DNA from: Ostreococcus mediterraneus
Lineage: Eukaryota; Chlorophyta; Mamiellophyceae; Mamiellales; Bathycoccaceae
DNA length: 64,000 nucleotides
NCBI GenBank assembly: GCA_012295225.1
Contig: WMKK01000009.1
Location: 83,909 to 147,908 of the forward strand
Reading direction: 5' to 3'
Part shown: piece by piece, positions 55,784 to 64,000 of the stretch
How positions within the stretch are numbered: the first letter of the stretch is position 1
Layout: each line of letters starts with the position of its first letter
Program-made: the position numbers and the translations under genes
Notes under the pieces: model-generated
Told to the model about the DNA's origin: nothing
Seen by the model: only the letters and a program-made list of their open reading frames with translations
The model's database searches: none

Positions 55784-58700
55784 ATGCAGTCGAGGATGAC
55801 GCTGGGGTGCGGCGCTGGGGTGCGCGCGGCGCCGCGCGGCGCGGAGCGCGCGCGCGGTGGCGCGCGAGCGGTGGTGCGCGCGCGGCGCGCGATGGCGCGC
55901 GTGGTGAAGACGTTCGCGGCCGAGCATGAGCTCGATGCGATGTACATGGGTGGACGTGCGGAGCGTGATGAGCAAACGCTGACGTTGGAGATTGGGACGT
56001 CGCGCGTGACGCTCGCGCGAGGAAAGATTGGATTACAAGCGAATGGTGCGGTCATGGCGACGGAAGGGGAGACGATAGTGTATAGCACGGCGTGTGCGAG
56101 TCGTGATTGCACTGGGGATGGGAGTTTTGTGCCGTTGACGGTTAATTATGCGGAGAGGTTTTCAGCCGCCGGGCGGACGTCGGGTGGGTATAAAAAGCGC
56201 GACGGCGGTTTGCGCGAGAATGAGACATTAAAGGCGAGATTGGTGGATCGTCCGATACGACCGATGATGTATAAGGGGTGGGGGTATGAGACGCAGATTT
56301 TACAGTGGGTGATGAGCTATGATGGGACGCGATCGACGGATGCTTTGGCGATTACGGCGGCGTCGGCGGCGCTCGCGGTGAGCGACATTCCGTTGAAGAA
56401 GCCCGTGGTTGGCGTGCGCGTGGGCTTGGCCCCGGGGTCGAATGAGCCCATCATCAATCCCACGGCGGAACAAATGAAGACGTCGCGGTTGGATTTGGTG
56501 CTCGCGGGCACCGATGAGGCTGTGCTCATGATTGAAGGTTTTTGCGATTTCTTGACGACGGATGAAATGTTGCTCGCGATTGAAAAAGGTCACGAAGCCG
56601 TCGCCAAGGCGTGTAAAGAAATCGACGTCTGGGCCGCGGCCGTTGGGAAGCCGAAGATGATGGAAAAGCTCATCGTCGCACCTGACGGTATTGACGAAGA
56701 AGTCGAAGCGCTTGTGGGCGAGGACTTGACAAAGGCCATCGTGATTCCCATCAAGCAAGAACGCGGCGCCGCCATCGGCGGTATTCGCGAGCGTGCAGTC
56801 GCCGCGCTCAGCGAGAAGTACAAGGTACGTCACATGATTCTATATTTTGTCGCCCTGATGTTTTGTTTTTGTTGTGCTTGCTTTTCCCGTCGTCGCGCTC
56901 TCCGAAAAGTCTTCACCGCTTCTCTCGAGAAATTGTTGGCGAAAACTCAACTGCCGAGCGCGTATATTAACGTGAACGAAACGAACGGGCGGCCAGCCCA
57001 CCTTGGCGTCGCACCCGAGTACTTCTGGACTCGCCCTTTGCAATCGTTCCATATTTTTCAGCGCGAAGTCGATGGCGATAATGATGACTGACGTTTCGCG
57101 CTCGCGCCTCGACGCGTTTCACCACGCCTTTCCACAGAGTTCAGACGTCATCAATGCGTGTGGCAAGATTGAATCTCGCGCGCTTCGTGATGCCATTCGC
57201 ACGAATGGTCGGCGTCAAGATGGTCGCACCACGAGCATGATTCGCCCCATCGCGTGCGAAGCTGGACTTCTCCCGCGCACGCACGGCAGCTCGTTATTCA
57301 CGCGAGGCGAAACGCAAGCCATTGGAGTCGCCACGTTGGGCGGCAAAGGCGATGCCCAGCGTCAAGATGACGTTGAGGCTGGTGAAGATAAACGTTTCAT
57401 GTTGCATTACTTCTTCCCACCGTCCTCTGTTGGCGAAACGGGGCGAACTGGTGGGGCATCCCGTCGCGAAGTCGGCCACGGGAATCTCGCCGAGCGTGCG
57501 TTGAATCCGGTGTTGCCAAGCGAGGCGGATTTTCCATTCGTCACACGTTTGGAAAGCACCATCACTGAAAGTAATGGTTCATCATCCATGGCTACTGTCT
57601 GTGCTGGAACGTTAGCGTTACTCGACGCTGGCGTTCCCATCAAGAGGTGCGTTTTCGTTTTTTTTTCCGTCGTCGTTTCGCTCGCTCTCGTCAAAAAAGC
57701 CAGGTCCTTAAGAACACTCTTCGTCGCATCACTTCTGTGATGTATGGAGAGAGATCGAGTCATAACTTGGCGACATTCAAACGCCTCTTGCGTCGCGTTT
57801 TGCGTCGCGCTCGGCCGCCGCGCTAGCGCGCAAAACGCTGGATGAACGCCGATTCGTTGGCTCAATGTCGTCCCGCATTTGCGTCGCCGCGTGGACATTT
57901 TTCGCTTTTTCGCCCTCTTTCTTCATCATTCTGACCGTCACTATTTTTGTGTCTACCTTTGTCCCTGAACAGAAAAGTTGCCGGTATCGCCATGGGCTTA
58001 ATTTTAGGCTCAGAAGCATCCGGCGGTGGAGACAAGCTTGATCCAATCGTACTGACGGATATTTTGGGTTCCGAAGATGCCCTCGGGGATATGGATTTCA
58101 AAGTCGCCGGCGACAAGGATGGCATCACTGCCTTTCAAATGGACATCAAGGTCGAGGGCATCACTATTGACGTCATGCGCACGGCGCTTCAAGAGGCGCA
58201 AACGGGTTTGGTGCACATTCTCGGTGAGATGGAAAAATGTAACCCAGCTCCGGCGGGCGCGATGAGCAAATACGCGCCGCAAGTCGGGTCCATCCCCGTC
58301 GCGGAAAAGTACTTTGGTAAAGTCATCGGTAAGGGTGGAGAGACAATTCGTTCAATTATTGAGCAAACCAAGGTTGATTCCATCGACGTGGACAAGGAAA
58401 CACAAATTGTCACCGTCACTGGCGGCGCCGGGAGCGACGTCGGCGCCGCGCTCGAATATATTAAGAACCTTATCGCCGAACCCGAAATTGGAAAAATTTA
58501 CCGCGACTGCGTGGTTAAGAAAGTTGTCGAGTTTGGTGCGTTCGTCGAGTACATGCCAGGTCAAGAGGGGTTGTGTCACATTAGCGAACTCGATGTTGCA
58601 CGTGTGCCGAACGCGTCGGATGTCGTCACCGAAGGACAAACCATCGATGTCAAGCTCGTTGAAGTTAACAGCCGCGGTCAAACGCGATTGAGCCGTAAAG

Positions 58701-58876
58701 AGGTGTTACTCGAGGAGAATCCCGAGCTCGCGGCTGCAGCTGCGGCGTCGCGTCGCGATGGCGACTCCTCTGACGATTCTTCTGAAAGCCGCGAAGGTGG
58801 TGGTCGAGGCGGCCGAGGCGGCCGAGGCGGCGGTGGTCGAGGCGGCGGTCAGCGACGCGACAGTGGCGGATTTTAA
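55784..58876 (+). CDS. PNP: Polynucleotide phosphorylase, organellar (three exons)
   Basis: Exons are 55784-56824, 57138-57646 and 57973-58876; the sum is 2454 bases, giving 817 residues. A transit peptide of about 36 residues is followed by the first RNase PH core ([21 protein letters not shown]). The second core has [33 protein letters not shown] and [16 protein letters not shown]. Then come KH ([16 protein letters not shown]) and S1 ([20 protein letters not shown]). The tail is an RGG/Gly-rich stretch. It degrades and polyadenylates RNA in plastids or mitochondria. Splice joints keep frame and restore conserved text such as [14 protein letters not shown]. The exact exon 2 start has some uncertainty. 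Confidence 0.9.
56825..57137 (+). other. PNPase intron 1
   Basis: 313 bases, GTACGTC donor, TTTCCACAG acceptor, ACTGACG branch-like site about 45 bases before it. The open frame just before exon 2 leaves an alternative, earlier acceptor possible. Confidence 0.7.
57647..57972 (+). other. PNPase intron 2
   Basis: 326 bases, GTGCGTT donor and a T-rich tail before CTGAACAG, with a TCTGACC branch-like site upstream. The phase-2 junction rebuilds the conserved VPIK...VAGIAMGL stretch. Confidence 0.85.
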
Positions 58877-59014
58877 CGCTATGTCTGATCGTATCGCCGC
58901 CCCGGCGGCTCTGGCGGTCCTGCATCGCACATGAAACGCAAATTTAACCATATTATTTACAAAACGAAGCTAGAGACTAGTCAGATACCGTATGTAGTTT
59001 GCACAGCAAGATTT

Positions 59015-61558
59015 TCACAAAATAAACTTCCTATCCCGCGCATCCGGTGAAGGCTTAGCCTTCGGTTTCGCCTTGGGCGCGGGTTTCTCCGCCTTGGGCG
59101 AAGCTTTCGTATTTGCTTTTGGTGCGATCTTCTTTGCCTTGGGCGCGGGCTTTGTAGCTTTGATTTTAGGCTTTGGCTTGGCCGCCGCTTTGGTTGGCTT
59201 TTTCTTCGCGGCGGCGGCGGCGCTGGCGGCAGTTTTGCGACCACTCGGAGCCTTTGCTTTGGATTTTACCTTGGGCGATGGCTCTTCTTCCTCTTCTTCC
59301 TCTTCTACCTCTTCTACCTCTTCCTGTTCTTCGTCGTCATCGTCGTCATCCTTGTCCGATGCGTCTTGTACGTCTTCCTCTTCGTCTTCCTCCTCCTCTT
59401 CTTCTTCTTCTTCTTCCTCTTCTTCAGACGTAGAATTTTCAAACTCAGATTCCTCGGACGTATCACCATTATCATACGCAGCTTTTCGCGACTTCGGTGG
59501 CGACTTGACTGGCGATTTTGACTTATCAGGCGTCTTTGCTTTTTTGGTCCCCGCCTCGACTGGCGACGCGGGGTCGGCGGACCGTTCGCGCTTCTTCGCT
59601 GCCTCGTTCGACTCTGTCTCATGAACTTTCGCGGTAACTTGTTCGCCTTCACCATTTCTAACGTCTTCGCCATTCGCATGAACCGCCTTGATTGCGTCAC
59701 CATCTCCGCCTTCTTCGTCCTCCTCCTCTTCCAGTTTAACGTCCGCCTTTAATTTCGCGTGCTGAATCCGCACCGCTTGGTGTCGATCCAACGCACCGAG
59801 TGCGGCGAGTAAACGCGAACCTGAACCTTCCGCTGCGCGCGACGCGCCTCCGCGCGACGCAATCGCCGCCGCAGCTTCCTTTGCTCCGAGGTCCATGAGC
59901 GGCTTTAATAATTCGCCCGCGTGCGGCGGGTAAAACAAACGCTCCGACTTTTTACGAATATGCGTCTCCTCGAGCGCATTCTCGACGCCTTGTGGTTCCG
60001 CGTCGGCGTCATTGATTTTCTCAACCTTGGGCGGGCGTAAGATGCCGTACTTGGCCGTGTCCTGCACGTGCGCGCGCGCTTTCAACGCAAACTTGCCGTA
60101 ATCCATGTGCCATCGTAAACGCATGCTCTCGAGCATGGTTTGCGCCGTGCCGAGCACGCCCCCTGCCCCCGCCGCCTCGCGTTGTTCGATCCCAGCCCCG
60201 ACATCCGTACCATACGGCATAAATGGTGTCACGGCGAGAATATGCGGCTGCGCCTCGCGCTCCCACACCGCCGTGCGGTCGTCGATGACGACGGCGAGCT
60301 CCACCGGGTACCGCGGCCCGCACGTCTGCGAGAGACTCTTCAATTTCTCCGCACTCACCGATTGCACGCGTTCGGTAATCAACGACGGGCTGAAAATTGT
60401 TCCATGCTGGTCCAAAATGCGCCACATCTCGCGCGCGTACATGATGTTCGACATGGTGCACACGAAAACCTCGGCCCGTTTCGAGCGACCGCTATCGACG
60501 CCAGAAAAATAGGCGCGCATCTCCTCCCATCCTGGACGCACGTGCACCAACATCGACGTCGATGGATCTGCGGGATTAATCTTCGTAAAAACTAACATTG
60601 ACCCGCGAATGTGCGGCGATGGAATGCGAATCACGCTGCGAAACACTTGCTGCCCGTTCGGTAACGTTTCGATTTCGGGCAACGTCACCGCCCGTCGATT
60701 TTCGCACGTCACCGCGTCCTCAGCCACGTATTGCCACAACATCGCTCGATCCATCGTCAATCGCCGCAATCCAAGTTCACACAACTGCCTATCCTTCTTC
60801 ACTTCCTCCACCATCACCGCCGACACGCGAGGATTGGTGATATCAAACTTCATAAGGCTCACCAAGCGCGCGCGCGCGGCTTCGATGCGTCGGTCCAACA
60901 TCGGCAACGTCGTCGCTTGCAGCAACGTCTCATCGAGATCAAGCACCACCACGAGTCTATTCTGCACCAGTAACGGCTGCGCATACGCCGGGGACATCTC
61001 TTCCGTCTGAAATGCGATGAACATGCACGTCGGCGCGGTGTCGTCGACGTCGGGAACCGCCACGAGGTGCACTTCGCTCGCTCGCCCGCTCCGACTCGTC
61101 CCGGTCGCGTCTTCGTCGACGTCAACCTCCCCATCAAAAGCCGCAATCGTAATCACCGCGCTCTTATTCTCGCGCAACATTTCTGCGTGTAAAGAAAATA
61201 ACTCGTGTTTGCTCTCCTCGTCGACGTCGCTCGCGGGCGCGGCGCGAAAAATCGGCGCTCCGAGCGCGCCGCGCGAGAGAAAGTGCAACGCCGCGAGCGG
61301 ATCGAACGCATCTCGGCTTTCCCAGAACCCCACGATGGAGCACTCGCCGTCGTTCGCGGCGAGACGCGCGAGTAACGCATCGCATGCGTCGCGCCGCGCG
61401 GCGTCGGCGGTTTCCGCGGCGTCGGCGCGCGCGGAGGCGTCGTCGAGCGCAACGCATGAAATCGCCAACCGCGCTTGGTGCGGGCGCTTCGATACCGACA
61501 CGCGCAGCGTCACGGGGTCGCCGCGCGGCGGCAGCGGCGATGACGTCGGCGATGGCAT
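59015..61558 (-). CDS. CPL/FCP1-like CTD phosphatase with histone-H1-like tail
   Basis: The 847-residue protein carries VVLDLDETLLQATTLP, the DxDxT motif of FCP1/SCP phosphatases that dephosphorylate the RNA polymerase II tail. Downstream FCP homology follows (RPGWEEMRAYFSGVDSG, VFVCTMSNIMYAREMWRILD, VVIDDRTAVWEREAQPHIL), closest in style to plant CPL1/CPL2. The dsRNA-binding domains of plant CPL1 are not seen. Instead the last 270 residues hold a Glu/Asp block and then a Lys/Pro/Ala tail (KAKAPSGRKTAASAAAAAKK) like histone H1. The start chosen is the ATG at 61558 (MPSPTSSP); the ATG at 61675 would add 39 Arg/Ser-rich residues. Confidence 0.87.
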   Translation of the reverse strand: MPSPTSSPLPPRGDPVTLRVSVSKRPHQARLAISCVALDDASARADAAETADAARRDACDALLARLAANDGECSIVGFWESRDAFDPLAALHFLSRGALGAPIFRAAPASDVDEESKHELFSLHAEMLRENKSAVITIAAFDGEVDVDEDATGTSRSGRASEVHLVAVPDVDDTAPTCMFIAFQTEEMSPAYAQPLLVQNRLVVVLDLDETLLQATTLPMLDRRIEAARARLVSLMKFDITNPRVSAVMVEEVKKDRQLCELGLRRLTMDRAMLWQYVAEDAVTCENRRAVTLPEIETLPNGQQVFRSVIRIPSPHIRGSMLVFTKINPADPSTSMLVHVRPGWEEMRAYFSGVDSGRSKRAEVFVCTMSNIMYAREMWRILDQHGTIFSPSLITERVQSVSAEKLKSLSQTCGPRYPVELAVVIDDRTAVWEREAQPHILAVTPFMPYGTDVGAGIEQREAAGAGGVLGTAQTMLESMRLRWHMDYGKFALKARAHVQDTAKYGILRPPKVEKINDADAEPQGVENALEETHIRKKSERLFYPPHAGELLKPLMDLGAKEAAAAIASRGGASRAAEGSGSRLLAALGALDRHQAVRIQHAKLKADVKLEEEEDEEGGDGDAIKAVHANGEDVRNGEGEQVTAKVHETESNEAAKKRERSADPASPVEAGTKKAKTPDKSKSPVKSPPKSRKAAYDNGDTSEESEFENSTSEEEEEEEEEEEEEDEEEDVQDASDKDDDDDDEEQEEVEEVEEEEEEEEPSPKVKSKAKAPSGRKTAASAAAAAKKKPTKAAAKPKPKIKATKPAPKAKKIAPKANTKASPKAEKPAPKAKPKAKPSPDARDRKFIL

Positions 61559-62170
61559 GGCTCGCACGCGATCGCGCGGGCGCGAGGCGTGGGAAGGCGT
61601 CGCGTGCGGCGCGCAGTGCGGTGCGCTCGCGCGCGGAGCGGAGCGATGGCTCAACCGACGCGCGCGGGCTCCCATCGAGCGCGCGTGTAATCGCGCGCGC
61701 GCGCGTGCGATGATGGTACGGCGTGAACCAATGATATTACAACAACAGTGTGACGACGTGTCGCGCGTTCAATCGCGGCGCAAACTCTCCTTCGATCTCC
61801 TTCGGCGCGCGGCTTTGAGACGCGCGAGCGCCTCGACCACGCCGCCGCCGCCGACGGCGATGGCAACCGAGGCGGCATCGCCGTCGAAGGCGTCGATACT
61901 CCGTCGCGCGCTCGAACGCGACGCGCAGGTCGCGTCCCGCGGCGCGCGCGCGCGCGCGATTCGCGCGAATCGATGCGCACACGCGAGACGCAGCGCGAAC
62001 GAATCCTCATCATCCCGGCGCCGCGCGCCCTCGACCCGTGCATCGTCGGCGCGCGCGCGCGCGAACGTCGCGTACGATCGCGTCACGCATGTGTGCGCGA
62101 CTGTGCGGCGCACATCTCGCCTTGGCGCGTCGCACACTCGCGTCAAGGCGATTCAAACCGATGCATTTAA
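61559..62170. promoter_or_regulatory. Divergent region, CPL-like phosphatase and thioesterase
   Basis: 612 bases. A CCAAT box lies near 61727, and a TATA-like TTTAAAT at 62165-62171 sits just before the thioesterase frame. Both strands have open frames of 80-130 codons (for example 61859-62234 plus, 61769-62146 minus). They are Arg/Ala/Ser-rich and match nothing I know, but I cannot exclude a small gene. Confidence 0.4.
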
Positions 62171-63226
62171 ATGGATAAACCAACGCATTCGACGCCATTC
62201 GACGCCATTCGTCGCCGGTCGCCGGTCGCGGTGACGCGCGCGATGCCCGCGCCACACGCGCATGCGTTCTCCGCGCGTGCCTGCGCGCCGCACGCGCGGC
62301 ATCGCGCATCGCCGCGCACGCGATGCCGCGCATGGTCGACGTCGGTACCGTCATCGACGGCGTCAACGTCGCTGGAGCGCGACGGTTTCGTGGAGAGCAC
62401 GCCGATGAAGGTGTACATCGAGGACACGGATGCGTACGGGGTGGTGTATTACGCGAATTACTTTCGCTTCACCGATCGCGCGGCGCAAGAGGCGTTCGAG
62501 TGCGCGCTGGAACAAGGGAGGGGTTGGTTTGAAGGCGCGTCGGCGAGCTTTAGAGAGTTGTCTTTAGTGTCTATATCGAACGTAAAGTACGCGCGCGGGG
62601 CGGTGTTGGGGGATGAGGTGATCGTGCGAACAACGATTATGGACGCCGACGCGCATCACGTGCGATTGATGCAGGATGTGATTGATAAACACGGTGGGTT
62701 GTATTTATCCGCGCAGACGACGTACGCGCGACCCGACGGGGCGCGAGCGGCTACGACGGGGATCGGAGCCGCACAAGCGTCGACTGCGCCGTCGTGGTCG
62801 ACGACACGAGTTATGGTGTATAGGGATGAGCAAAGTGGCGGCGTAGGCGGTGGCTGCTCGCACGTGGATGTGATGCGTTTTTTTGAAAGGGGGCGGTCAG
62901 ACGCCATCGGCGGTTCGGCGGCGCTCGCCGAGCTCAAGTCCAAGCACAACGTCATCGCAGTCGTGAGTCGGTTAGATGCGGTGTTTCCTATGAAGATATT
63001 TGCAGACATCACTCGCGCGCACGCGTGTGAGGTCCGTTCGACGGTGACGTTGAAACGGAGAAATATTCAAGTCGTGTTTCATCAAGAACTCTACGACGTG
63101 GCGTCGGGAGAACGCGTCGCGGCGGCTAATATTACGTGTACGTGTCTTGACGCCGCGAACATGAAGCCGATATCGTGCCCGCCAGCGCTGATAGATATAT
63201 TTGCGCCGATCCTCACGACGGCTTAG
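62171..63226 (+). CDS. Double-hotdog acyl thioesterase, organelle-targeted
   Basis: The 351-residue protein has an N-terminal leader rich in Ala/Arg/His, then a 4HBT/YbgC hotdog domain (MKVYIEDTDAYGVVYYANYF, with catalytic Asp in EDTD). A second hotdog half follows (SHVDVMRFFERGRSDAIG, IQVVFHQELYDVASGERVAA) in which the Asp motif is not preserved. It would hydrolyse acyl-CoA or acyl-ACP in plastid or mitochondrion. ATGs at 62171 and 62243 both fit; the TATA-like sequence overlapping the first makes 62243 (MPAPHAHAFSARAC) quite possible. Confidence 0.78.
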   Translation: MDKPTHSTPFDAIRRRSPVAVTRAMPAPHAHAFSARACAPHARHRASPRTRCRAWSTSVPSSTASTSLERDGFVESTPMKVYIEDTDAYGVVYYANYFRFTDRAAQEAFECALEQGRGWFEGASASFRELSLVSISNVKYARGAVLGDEVIVRTTIMDADAHHVRLMQDVIDKHGGLYLSAQTTYARPDGARAATTGIGAAQASTAPSWSTTRVMVYRDEQSGGVGGGCSHVDVMRFFERGRSDAIGGSAALAELKSKHNVIAVVSRLDAVFPMKIFADITRAHACEVRSTVTLKRRNIQVVFHQELYDVASGERVAAANITCTCLDAANMKPISCPPALIDIFAPILTTA

Positions 63227-63369
63227 CCTTCATACCCTATACTAGCGCATCGTAATAATTTTAATAGTGCACCGCTGTTGATATTGTTCACCGCGAGCGC
63301 GCACCACATTCGTCATCGCGCGCGCGCGACCCGCCCGTCGCGACGTGCGCACGTCGTTATCGCCGAGCG

Positions 63370-64000
63370 ATGACGCACGCACGCACGAACGCGTCGCGCG
63401 CGTCTGGCGCGAGCGCGAGCCGGGGCACCACTGGATCGAGTAATCAGCCCGCAGCGCCTGCTCGCGCGTCGGGGAAAGCGACAGATATCGTGCGCATCGG
63501 TGGCGCCGATCTCGTGCGCACGCGCGAAGCGAATGGCGAGGTGACGTATCGACCAGTGGACTCGAGCACGGGTGCGGTGGTGGATGCGGCGACGTTTGAG
63601 CAGCGTAAGAAGGAGGCGCGCGAAGCCAAGCTTCGGGACGATCATCGCGCGAGCGACCGAGAAGCCTCGAAATGGGCCGCCGACATGCGTGGCTCGATAA
63701 CGAAATCGCGCATGGATGAAGCCAGACGGTTGAAGCGCGAAGATGCGGAACAGAGGGAAAAGAATTCAGGCGGCGCGAACCCGCGAAGGCGAGCCAAGAC
63801 GCTCGGCGTCGTGAAACCGTCGAAAGTGCTTGAGGAGTTGCGCGAAGAGATGCGCGTGGCCGAGACTACGAATTTGAAGACGAAGAATATTGGTAAGTTT
63901 CAGTTCTTGAAGGCGGCGCTCGATTTGGAGGAGGAAAAGTACGCAAAGCTCGTGGACGCGGCTCGCAAGCGCGACTACGCTAAGGCTCGTCAACAAAAGG
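63370..64000 (+). CDS. Basic coiled-coil protein, unknown (3' partial)
   Basis: An open frame starts at the ATG at 63370 and runs off the right edge (210 residues visible). After a Ser/Ala-rich start there is a charged segment (DIVRIGGADLVRTREANGEV) and two Lys/Glu coiled-coil stretches (EQRKKEAREAKLRDDHRAS, KVLEELREEMRVAE). A conserved-looking helix follows (NIGKFQFLKAALDLEEEKYA). I do not recognise the family; nuclear or RNA-linked roles are possible from composition only. No stop codon is present in the visible part. Confidence 0.7.
   Translation, partial: MTHARTNASRASGASASRGTTGSSNQPAAPARASGKATDIVRIGGADLVRTREANGEVTYRPVDSSTGAVVDAATFEQRKKEAREAKLRDDHRASDREASKWAADMRGSITKSRMDEARRLKREDAEQREKNSGGANPRRRAKTLGVVKPSKVLEELREEMRVAETTNLKTKNIGKFQFLKAALDLEEEKYAKLVDAARKRDYAKARQQK

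Noticed and set aside
1-64000. CRISPR arrays, transposons, LTR or virus-derived elements
   Set aside because: No spaced direct repeats, no transposase or polymerase motifs, no terminal repeats were seen; only short tandem and trinucleotide repeats.

Overview
The window looks like nuclear DNA of a picoplanktonic green alga of the Mamiellales, most like Ostreococcus. It is GC-rich and very compact: genes are usually separated by 30 to 300 bases. Only 3 of about 37 protein genes show introns. Many proteins carry Arg/Ala/Ser-rich organelle transit peptides, and the gene families are plant-type (plastid phosphate translocator, DEG protease, U-box, NADK3-like NAD kinase, DET2-like reductase, CPL-type CTD phosphatase). 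No mobile element, viral remnant or CRISPR array is visible. The genus assignment is an inference from style and gene content, not from a database match.

Layout. 1-3780: a partial DUF285/BspA-repeat membrane protein with a proline stalk, followed by coding-like sequence in other frames. 4265-7950: a SixA-like phosphatase, NAD kinase, an acylated RP2/TBCC-like protein and a coiled-coil protein. 8202-8384: tRNA-Ser(GCU) with a 100-base intron. 8657-12743: a Wss1-like protease, a plastid membrane protein, a UFD1-UBX protein and TIM21. 12789-21761: an SLC43-like transporter, a nucleostemin-like GTPase, a MATE transporter, an unknown membrane protein, a steroid 5-alpha-reductase-like protein and a plastid phosphate translocator. 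21962-31388: a SURP-domain protein, a DEG protease, a U-box protein, an FAD monooxygenase, ceramide synthase and class I aldolase. 31772-38724: an F-box protein, a HEFGH-motif membrane protein, a membrane thioredoxin, NOP58 and a MATH-prolyl-4-hydroxylase. 38786-49911: ECM29, a plastid membrane protein, a second histidine phosphatase, a plastid LRR protein and a SETD3-like methyltransferase. 50261-64000: a GAF/bHLH-MYC_N-like protein, eIF4G, PNPase with two introns, a CPL-like phosphatase, a double-hotdog thioesterase and a partial gene at the right edge.

The genes are mostly housekeeping and do not form one pathway. Two themes recur. One is ubiquitin/SUMO/Cdc48 biology (Wss1-like protease with a predicted VCP-binding motif, UFD1-UBX, U-box, F-box, ECM29). 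The other is RNA and ribosome biogenesis (nucleostemin, NOP58, SURP protein, eIF4G, PNPase). Twelve divergent gene pairs organise the window, several with fewer than 80 bases between start codons.

The most unusual items are the MATH-P4H fusion with a myristoylation-type N-terminus, the Wss1-like protease carrying VIM and SIM motifs, an RP2-like protein in what appears to be a non-flagellate lineage, the long tRNA intron, a SURP protein with five copies of a short PSSxP motif, and shared promoter motifs (a 14-mer at 14297 and 51644; a 12-mer CCAAT motif at 51595 and 55553). I do not see a clearly new multi-gene system.
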